A DNA stretch of 9,324 nt, from the NCBI GenBank assembly GCA_026991005.1, contig JALXCH010000019.1:1-9324 (forward strand), in the 5' to 3' direction. The translations under genes and the position numbers were made by a program. The notes under the pieces were generated by a model that saw nothing but the letters and a program-made list of their open reading frames with translations, did not search any database and had not been told where the DNA came from. Positions 1 through 5,406 of the stretch are shown one piece after another. How positions within the stretch are numbered: position 1 is the first letter of the stretch; every line of letters starts with the position of its first letter. This DNA is from Calditrichia bacterium. Lineage in GTDB: Bacteria; Calditrichota; Calditrichia; RBG-13-44-9.

Positions 1-1
1 T

Positions 2-3000
2 GCCTGGAATGCCTATGATAATAATAATGAAAACATTCTGGAACTAAATGGTGCTCTGGATTTAACGGGAGCGACAAATCCCAAGCTGGCATTTTACCAG
101 ATCTGTAAAACCGAAGGTGGATATGACTTTGGTTACGTGGAATACAGCACGGATGGCGGAACTACCTGGACGGCTTTCCCTGCCAGCACCTATATGGGAC
201 AGGGAGATTACAGTGATGAACGATTCGATGAAGATAGCTATCCCATTTGGGGCACCTCGAGTGTTACTCCTTCGAACGACTGGTGGCAACTGGAAGTGTT
301 CGACCTCTCTTCCTTCGTGGGCGAACCGAATTTCAAGATCCGCTTCCGTCTCTCGTCCGACGGCTCTATCACCCGTTACGGCTGGCTCATTGACCTGGTT
401 ACCGTAGGGGTACCCGGAGCCAATCCCATTATGGTGGTGCAACCCACTCAATTAAGCGATACCTTGTTGGTCAATGCCACCAGCACCCTTAGCTTTACCG
501 TAAGCAACAACCAATCTCTGATGAGCACCCTTACCTTCACCATTACCGAAGATCCTCAGGTGGATTGGCTGACCGTTTCTCCCGATTCCGGTGAACTGGG
601 TGCCAATTCCAGCGCCACTATTCAGGTTAATCTGGATGCTACCGGGTTATCTACCGGATTGTATCAAACCAATCTCATTGTTTCCGGAAACGATACCACC
701 AATGCCACCGATACGGTGATGGTTTCCATGTGGGTGAATGCTTCACCCGAAATTGCTGTCAATCCGGATTCAATTTATTTCTCCCTGATGACCAACCAGA
801 CGGACAGCGCTACATTCTTTATTAAAAATGTAGGAGCTGGCCCGTTGAATATTTTAGGAATTGAAGATGAAGAAGTTTCCTCCCGGAATTGGAAGCCGCT
901 GTATCAGCAGGAGGTACATCACACACCGATGTACAACAAAGGTGCTTTCGAACCAACCTACGGCGAACAAACCAAAGGCTCGGGCGGTCCCGATCCCTTC
1001 GGTTACAAATGGATTGACAGCGACGAGCCCAATGGCCCCGTCTATCAGTTTACCGATATTTCCACTACCGGAACCCCGGTTACTCTGCAACCAACGGGTG
1101 GTTTCGATCCCTACGACGAAGGTCAGGCGCAGATTACCCTACCGTTCAACGTGAAATTCTACGGGCAGAGCTACAATCAGATTCAGGTGAACACCAACGG
1201 ATTTATTACCTTCGACATGAACTTCTGGGCAAATGCTTTTAGCAATGCGGCAATTCCCGATCCCTCCGATCCCAACGGCATTGTAGCCGTATTTTGGGAT
1301 GACCTGGATGGTCGGTCCGGTGGTGAAATTTACACCCAACAGATTGGAAACAAATTCATCATCCAGTGGGATAACTGGGGTCATTATCCGCAGGGTACCG
1401 AAGCCATGAAATTCCAGGTAGTCCTCTTCCAGGAATCTTCCACCATATTGCTGGTGTACGAACATATCGATGATCAAGGTTCCTCCACCTATGGTATCGA
1501 GAGCATGGACGGAACCATGGGATTGCAGATTGCTTACAACCAGAACTACGCTCACGACCAGTTGCTGGTGAAGATTAGCAAAGGAGCGGACTGGCTGAGC
1601 GAGAATCCCACTTCTGGCACATTGGCTCCTGGAGATTCCATGGCAGTTACCCTCGTGGCTGATGCTGCCCAGTTGTTCGGAGGTACTTACCTGGCCAATG
1701 TGGTTATCTCCAGCAACGATCCGGTGAATCCCACCTACAAATATCCCAAAGTCCGACTGGACGTTACGGGAATTCCCGATATCTCCACCAGTCCCGATTC
1801 CATATTGTTCGATACAACTTTTGTGGGACAGACTCCTTCTCTACCTCTTTTCGTCAATAATATAGGTACAGATACGCTGCGTATCGATAGTATTGTAATT
1901 AACAATCCGGTGTTCTCCGCCGATACCAGCAGTCTGGTACTACCGCCACTTTCGGGCGATACGGTGTACATTTTCTTCAATCCCTTAACTCCTGGAGACT
2001 ATTCCGGAGACATATTGGTGTACAGCAACGATGCGGACACCCCTGTGGATTCGACCTATGTACATGCAGTTGCGGTAGAAGGTCCAGTGATTCTGGTGGA
2101 TCCGGTAGTGATTAACGAAATGCTGAACGAAGGCGACTCTCTGGATGTGCCCATTTCCATTTCGAACATAGGTGCCAGCAATCTGGAATGGAGCGCCTCT
2201 CTGCAAAACAGCAAAGCAAACGGGACTGTGGAAATTAATTTACCGGCCACTCAAGGTGGTGTTGCCAGTAAAGATGCCAAGCAATCTCCCCAGGGCAATG
2301 CTCATTCTGCCCATTCGGGTTATCATCACACCATGTCGGCTGGTTTGCAATCTCCTTTCCGCAACCCGGTTGACGTGCTGTTGATTACGCCCGATCCGGA
2401 TCCCACGCTCATTGTAAACGCCCTGAATGCATTTGGAGACATCAACGTCACCGTTTTCCCACAATCCAATCTGGGCTCCATCACCGTGAACGACCTGCTT
2501 CCCTACCCGGTAGTTTATGTGTACAACGATTATAAATGGGAATCCCCGGGCGGTTCCTCCACGCTCATTGGTGATGTGCTGGCAGACTATATCGATGCTG
2601 GTGGTAAGGTAATTGACAACCTGTACACCCACAGCTTTGACGATTGGGGTATGGGTGGCCGCTACATTACCCAGCAATATGCTCCGTTTACTACCGCCAC
2701 ACAGGACTTCTGGGTTCCTTCTACCATGGGAACAGTGTACATGCCGGATCATCCCATTATGGCCGGGGTAACCACTGCAGGACAAACGTTCGGTTATCAG
2801 GATCCCGGTCTGGCACCCGGCGCAGACCGCATTGCTGATTGGGACAGCGGGCAGATTTTCATTGCTGCCAATCAGAATGTGGTGGCATTTAATCTGATGC
2901 CGCTGGATCCGCAGAATAACGCACTCACCTGGACTGGTGATGTACCTCTGCTATACCATAATGCCATTCTCTGGCTGGCCGGTGGTGGTAGTTCTGCTTC

Positions 3001-3493
3001 CTTCATTAAACTGCTGGAACCCACTTCGGGTGTTGTGGCACCTGGGAATACCGCAACTCTTACTGCTCGCCTCTATGGTGTAACCCAGACCGCCCGGGAT
3101 GATACTTTCAACATCAACATCCGGATTGATTCTAACGATCCTTCTACACCCACGGTTCTGGTGGATGTGACTCTGACGGTGATTACAGGCATCAACGGTA
3201 CGCAGATTATTCCTACTACCTATGACGTGTCGCAGAACTATCCGAACCCCTTCAACCCGACAACCACCATCAAATACCAGTTGCCGGAAGCATCGAAGGT
3301 GAAACTGGTGATCTACAACGTGCTGGGTCAGAAGGTACGCACGCTGGTGAACAAGCGGATGCAACCGGGTTACTATCAGGTGGTCTGGGATGGGCGCAAC
3401 GATCAGGGTGTCCAGGTTTCCAGCGGAATTTACATCTACCGCTTCGAGTCCGACGGCCTGACCCGCACCATGAAGATGATCTTGATGAAGTAA
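2..3493 (+). CDS. Large multi-domain secreted/surface protein with Ig-like repeats and C-terminal FlgD-like/T9SS-type sorting domain (5' end outside window)
   Basis: The frame is open from the window edge, so the protein is N-terminally cut. The GTG at 137 is an internal Val codon, not a start. The visible 1163 residues (1 = codon at base 2) read as: 1-138, a MAM/immune-inhibitor-A-like jelly-roll (VEYSTDGGTTW, RYGWLIDLVTVG); 143-247, a BACON-like Ig domain; 249-290, the first half of a second Ig domain; 334-525, an inserted beta-rich domain (GYKWIDSDEP, FYGQSYNQIQVNTNGF, VFWDDLDG); 530-592, the second Ig half; 593-695, a choice-of-anchor-D/ASPM-SPD2-Hydin-like domain; 696-735, the first half of a third Ig domain; 736-786, a His/Ser-rich linker; 788-994, a glutamine-amidotransferase-like fold with no evident nucleophile Cys; 1001-1063, the rest of the third Ig domain; 1074-1163, a FlgD-Ig-like tail (QNYPNPFNPTTTIKYQLPE...MKMILMK). 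Such tails usually direct export and surface attachment. A catalytic domain, if any, lies upstream. Base composition is visibly richer in G+C than in the minus-strand genes. The role is inferred to be surface adhesion or polymer processing; the substrate is unknown. Confidence 0.93.
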   Translation, partial: AWNAYDNNNENILELNGALDLTGATNPKLAFYQICKTEGGYDFGYVEYSTDGGTTWTAFPASTYMGQGDYSDERFDEDSYPIWGTSSVTPSNDWWQLEVFDLSSFVGEPNFKIRFRLSSDGSITRYGWLIDLVTVGVPGANPIMVVQPTQLSDTLLVNATSTLSFTVSNNQSLMSTLTFTITEDPQVDWLTVSPDSGELGANSSATIQVNLDATGLSTGLYQTNLIVSGNDTTNATDTVMVSMWVNASPEIAVNPDSIYFSLMTNQTDSATFFIKNVGAGPLNILGIEDEEVSSRNWKPLYQQEVHHTPMYNKGAFEPTYGEQTKGSGGPDPFGYKWIDSDEPNGPVYQFTDISTTGTPVTLQPTGGFDPYDEGQAQITLPFNVKFYGQSYNQIQVNTNGFITFDMNFWANAFSNAAIPDPSDPNGIVAVFWDDLDGRSGGEIYTQQIGNKFIIQWDNWGHYPQGTEAMKFQVVLFQESSTILLVYEHIDDQGSSTYGIESMDGTMGLQIAYNQNYAHDQLLVKISKGADWLSENPTSGTLAPGDSMAVTLVADAAQLFGGTYLANVVISSNDPVNPTYKYPKVRLDVTGIPDISTSPDSILFDTTFVGQTPSLPLFVNNIGTDTLRIDSIVINNPVFSADTSSLVLPPLSGDTVYIFFNPLTPGDYSGDILVYSNDADTPVDSTYVHAVAVEGPVILVDPVVINEMLNEGDSLDVPISISNIGASNLEWSASLQNSKANGTVEINLPATQGGVASKDAKQSPQGNAHSAHSGYHHTMSAGLQSPFRNPVDVLLITPDPDPTLIVNALNAFGDINVTVFPQSNLGSITVNDLLPYPVVYVYNDYKWESPGGSSTLIGDVLADYIDAGGKVIDNLYTHSFDDWGMGGRYITQQYAPFTTATQDFWVPSTMGTVYMPDHPIMAGVTTAGQTFGYQDPGLAPGADRIADWDSGQIFIAANQNVVAFNLMPLDPQNNALTWTGDVPLLYHNAILWLAGGGSSASFIKLLEPTSGVVAPGNTATLTARLYGVTQTARDDTFNINIRIDSNDPSTPTVLVDVTLTVITGINGTQIIPTTYDVSQNYPNPFNPTTTIKYQLPEASKVKLVIYNVLGQKVRTLVNKRMQPGYYQVVWDGRNDQGVQVSSGIYIYRFESDGLTRTMKMILMK

Positions 3494-3517
3494 AGGAAAT
3501 AAGGCTTTAGAGCCAAC

Positions 3518-3553
3518 AAAAAGCCCGGCGGGAATTCTCCTACCGGGCTTTTT
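3518..3553 (+). terminator. Rho-independent terminator of the surface-protein gene
   Basis: A perfect 11-bp inverted repeat, AAAAAGCCCGG (3518-3528) and CCGGGCTTTTT (3543-3553), begins 24 bases after the TAA stop. The 14-base loop can form a short inner GGA/TCC pairing. The T-run on the right arm continues as TTTTTCTTTT. The matching A-run on the left makes it potentially bidirectional, but no minus-strand gene ends close by; the ATPase stop lies about 460 bases away. Confidence 0.9.
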
Positions 3554-3593
3554 CTTTTAGCTCATAAATAGGTTGGGAACATTTTTAGCCAGG

Positions 3594-3633
3594 TTCTCCT
3601 GAGCCGGTTACGAACGGAGCGAGTTCAGGAGAA
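3594..3633. repeat. Stem-loop repeat with TTCTCCTGA/TCAGGAGAA arms
   Basis: Perfect 9-bp arms TTCTCCTGA (3594-3602) and TCAGGAGAA (3625-3633) enclose a 22-base GC-rich centre. Within it, GTT-ACG-AAC can form a small inner hairpin. No T-run follows, so it does not look like a terminator. It is in non-coding DNA only about 40 bases after the real terminator. It resembles a REP-like or other small dispersed palindromic element, but only one copy is present here. Confidence 0.55.
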
Positions 3634-3670
3634 ATTTATTGCCCAAGATACCTCGGAAAAAACGAAGAAG

Positions 3671-3780
3671 AAAATTCCAATTCCCAAAAAACAAATCACA
3701 AATAACAAATGTCAAATTCCAAATAACAAATTTCAAATCCCAAACGTTAAATTCCAAATAACAAATTTCAAATCCCAAAT
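3671..3780 (+). repeat. A-rich tandem repeat tract with two identical 31-base copies
   Basis: A 31-base unit built from CAAAT-type words (core AAATAACAAATTTCAAATCC) occurs identically at 3714-3744 and 3749-3779, a period of 35 bases with a 4-base spacer (CGTT). A degenerate unit precedes it (3699-3720, CAAATAACAAATGTCAAAT), and the tract starts near 3671. An inverted, slightly diverged copy lies at 5306-5337 on the other side of the ATPase gene. The tract has no coding potential. The structure is seen directly; any role in recombination, or an origin as a dispersed element, is inference. Confidence 0.8.
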
Positions 3781-3820
3781 GATTTGGTAGATTCTCTCCT
3801 AATCATTATCCGAACTTTCC

Positions 3821-3850
3821 ATTCGTGCCTATTCGTGTAATTCGTGGTTA
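3821..3850 (+). repeat. Triple ATTCGTG short repeat
   Basis: ATTCGTG occurs at 3821, 3831 and 3840, a period of 9-10 bases, within ATTCGTGCCTATTCGTGTAA and the following TTCGTGGTTA. The spacing is near one helical turn. From memory, similar (T/C)TCGTG(T/G)-type strings occur in the intergenic DNA of many environmental bacteria, so this is probably a dispersed non-coding repeat and not a specific operator. It directly follows the A-rich tract. Confidence 0.5.
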
Positions 3851-3901
3851 AATGCAAAATGATTTTGAAGCGATGATTACGGGGATGAAGATGAATAGAA
3901 C

Positions 3902-3920
3902 AAACTGCGTTGTGCAGTTT
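3902..3920 (-). terminator. Possible weak terminator stem downstream of the ATPase gene
   Basis: A perfect 7-bp stem AAACTGC/GCAGTTT with a 5-base loop lies 94 bases beyond the ATPase stop. In the ATPase direction the stem is followed by a T-rich but interrupted stretch (TTTGTTCTATT). The stem is short and modest in GC, so termination here is only a possibility. Confidence 0.25.
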
Positions 3921-4013
3921 TCCAGATCTGGTAAAATCCCGAAAAATTCTCTGGACAAGAGCGAATTCAAAAGAGATGTCGCGGTTGAAATATAATGCTT
4001 CGATAGAGACGCG

Positions 4014-5183
4014 TTACAGAAAAAACTTTTCAGCAATTTGACGATAATTCATTATATAAACACCCTGAACAACTTGCTCAATCTCGCCATCGTAAACCAG
4101 AAATTCCTTCAGGATTCGACCCGGAAACAATTTTCGGAAATACATTAATCCTTTTAAAAAATGGCTGGTAAATGTTTGCGCAGATTTTACCTCCGAGGTA
4201 ATGAACCGAGATCCTTGTTTAAAAACCACATCCACTTCATTGTGATGACTATCTCTAAAATAGTAAAGGTTTGGTTCCATTCCCCGATTGAAGCGTGCTT
4301 TCATTAGTTCAGTGATAACCAGATTCTCGAACACTGCCCCCCGTAACGGATCCCGGGAGAGTTGATTGGGAGCTTCAATACCAAGAAGATAAACAGCTAA
4401 TCCCACATCGTAAAAATAGAGTTTGGGCGATTTAATGAGGCGTTTCTTAATATTCTCAAAATAAGGCGGCAACAAAAAAGCCACGTATGATGCTTCCAGA
4501 ATAGAAAACCAGGATTTAATGGTAGGCACACTTACTCCCACTTCGCTGGACAATTGATGGGCATTAAAAATTTGTCCAATTCGGCCAGCACATAAACGAA
4601 CAAATTTCTGAAAAGTGAGCAGATCTTTGATATGAATGAGTTGTCGTAAATCTCGTTCAATATAGGTTTCGTAGTAACTCCGATAAGCAATGGTAGGATT
4701 CAGGTTGTTCCGATAAATCCCAGGATAAAATCCCTTATACATCAATTCATCAGTCGATAGATACTTAATGTACTCCTTTATTTCAATTATGGAAAAAGGT
4801 AACAGTTTAAGCAGAACCGTTCTCCCAGCCAGTGACTGGGTAATATTATTCATTAGTGAAAATTGATTACTGCCAGTTAAAATATATTTTCCTTTTTCTG
4901 CTGAATTATCCACCATTTCTTGGAGATAGGACAAGATATTAGGTGCCCGTTGAATTTCATCCAGAATAGCACCATCCTGAATTTCCTTTAAAAATGCACG
5001 AGGATCACTTAAAGCCATTTCTCGCAGATCGGGATTCTCCAAACTGACATATTTTTTATCGGCGAATAACTTTTTCACCAATGTGGTTTTACCGGACTGG
5101 CGTGGGCCGGTTATGGTAATCACAGGATACTGCCGGGCTAATTCTAATAAAAGGTTCTCAAGTTGTCTGTTTATCAGCTCCAT
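4014..5183 (-). CDS. AAA_14 / DUF4143 family ATPase (389 aa)
   Basis: The sequence fits the AAA_14 plus DUF4143 family at its usual length of about 380-400 aa. The ATPase part shows Walker A GPRQSGKTT (26-34), Walker B AILDEIQ (72-78), a sensor-1-like LTGSNQ (102-107) and the family's SLAGRT (117-122, with Arg121). A helical/winged-helix-like middle follows (about 190-245, AHQLSSEVGVSVPTIKSW). The DUF4143 part ends in a PD-(D/E)XK-like set: Glu286 in VFEN, Asp318 in NEVDVV, and Glu331/Lys333 in SEVKSA. All these residues are intact. No signal peptide or membrane segment is seen, so it is cytoplasmic. These proteins are often present as many paralogues; their biological role is not established, and a DNA-related role is inferred from the nuclease-like fold. 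The ATG at 5183 has no clear Shine-Dalgarno sequence. It is a lone gene, convergent with the surface-protein gene and in the same direction as the downstream-reading operon, but separated from that operon by 223 bases. Confidence 0.93.
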   Translation of the reverse strand: MELINRQLENLLLELARQYPVITITGPRQSGKTTLVKKLFADKKYVSLENPDLREMALSDPRAFLKEIQDGAILDEIQRAPNILSYLQEMVDNSAEKGKYILTGSNQFSLMNNITQSLAGRTVLLKLLPFSIIEIKEYIKYLSTDELMYKGFYPGIYRNNLNPTIAYRSYYETYIERDLRQLIHIKDLLTFQKFVRLCAGRIGQIFNAHQLSSEVGVSVPTIKSWFSILEASYVAFLLPPYFENIKKRLIKSPKLYFYDVGLAVYLLGIEAPNQLSRDPLRGAVFENLVITELMKARFNRGMEPNLYYFRDSHHNEVDVVFKQGSRFITSEVKSAQTFTSHFLKGLMYFRKLFPGRILKEFLVYDGEIEQVVQGVYIMNYRQIAEKFFL

Positions 5184-5194
5184 ATATGCGCAAT

Positions 5195-5222
5195 TTTAAA
5201 GTTCAACTTTAATTTTGCACAA
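5195..5222 (-). promoter_or_regulatory. Palindromic operator-like site in the probable ATPase promoter
   Basis: TTAAAGTTCAACTTTAA (5196-5212) is a perfect palindrome with 8-bp arms around one central base. It sits 12 bases upstream of the ATPase ATG. On the minus strand a weak sigma-70-like pair can be drawn around it: TTGTGC (5222-5217) and TTTAAA (5200-5195), 16 bases apart, so the palindrome fills the spacer and -10 positions. The palindrome is certain as sequence. Its role as an operator, possibly for autoregulation, is inference, and the promoter boxes are weak. Confidence 0.4.
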
Positions 5223-5273
5223 AATTTAAGGTAAGTTTGCCTGAAAAACAAATTATTTCTTCATTTAAATTAA

Positions 5274-5300
5274 AACATTACACAATATTGTATGTAACAT
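5274..5300. repeat. Imperfect inverted repeat centred on ACAATATTGT
   Basis: A 10-bp perfect palindrome ACAATATTGT (5282-5291) is flanked by ACATTAC on the left and ATGTAACAT on the right. These pair imperfectly with an offset, making an extended dyad of about 26 bases in the AT-rich spacer about 90 bases upstream of the ATPase start. It could be a regulator site or a chance feature of AT-rich DNA. Confidence 0.3.
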
Positions 5301-5305
5301 GAGAA

Positions 5306-5337
5306 TTTGGAATTTGAGATTTGTTATTTGGTAATTT
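5306..5337 (-). repeat. Inverted copy of the A-rich repeat
   Basis: Read on the minus strand, these 32 bases match the 31-base unit at 3714-3744 and 3749-3779 with one extra base and two substitutions, sharing the core CCAAATAACAAAT. The copy lies between the ATPase gene and the two-component operon. It is opposite in orientation to the tandem copies, so the ATPase gene and its control region (about 1.5 kb) are bracketed by inverted repeats of one family. Confidence 0.7.
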
Positions 5338-5406
5338 ATCTCAGGAAGCATCTGCCTGGAACACCACACAGAAAAGAACGATTGATTAAGTATTCACCGT
5401 TTTAGT

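Larger units (their letters stand above)
3494..4013. other. Gene-free spacer between convergent genes
   Basis: About 520 bases separate the surface-protein gene (plus) from the ATPase gene (minus), which converge. The spacer holds the terminator, the stem-loop repeat, the A-rich tandem repeat and the ATTCGTG repeat. From about 3851 to 4013 no recognisable element is seen apart from a small stem at 3902-3920. The open frames here are short, without ribosome binding sites or recognisable products. Confidence 0.7.

Noticed and set aside
1139..1555. Minus-strand open frame of 138 codons inside the surface-protein gene
   Set aside because: It lies entirely opposite the inserted beta-rich domain of the surface protein, with no independent support.
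2240..2785. Minus-strand open frame of 181 codons inside the surface-protein gene
   Set aside because: It is an antisense shadow of a gene with clear domain structure. The Cys/His-rich, low-complexity translation is not protein-like and there is no start signal.
2881..2905. TGGCATTTAATCTGATGC as a sigma-54-like promoter
   Set aside because: It is inside the coding region of the surface protein with no gene start nearby, and its match to the -24/-12 consensus is poor.
3671..3780. CRISPR-like array
   Set aside because: Only two exact units with a 4-base spacer are present, followed by degenerate A-rich sequence. There are no unique spacers and no cas genes.
3852..3995. Short plus-strand open frame of 47 codons beginning MQNDFEAMITGM
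   Set aside because: It has no ribosome binding site, no recognisable family and no domain. It starts directly at the end of the ATTCGTG repeat and is probably chance or an unrecognisable remnant.
3848..4036. Minus-strand open frame of 62 codons overlapping the ATPase 3' end
   Set aside because: It overlaps the well-supported ATPase end in another frame, has no ribosome binding site, and shows no conserved features.
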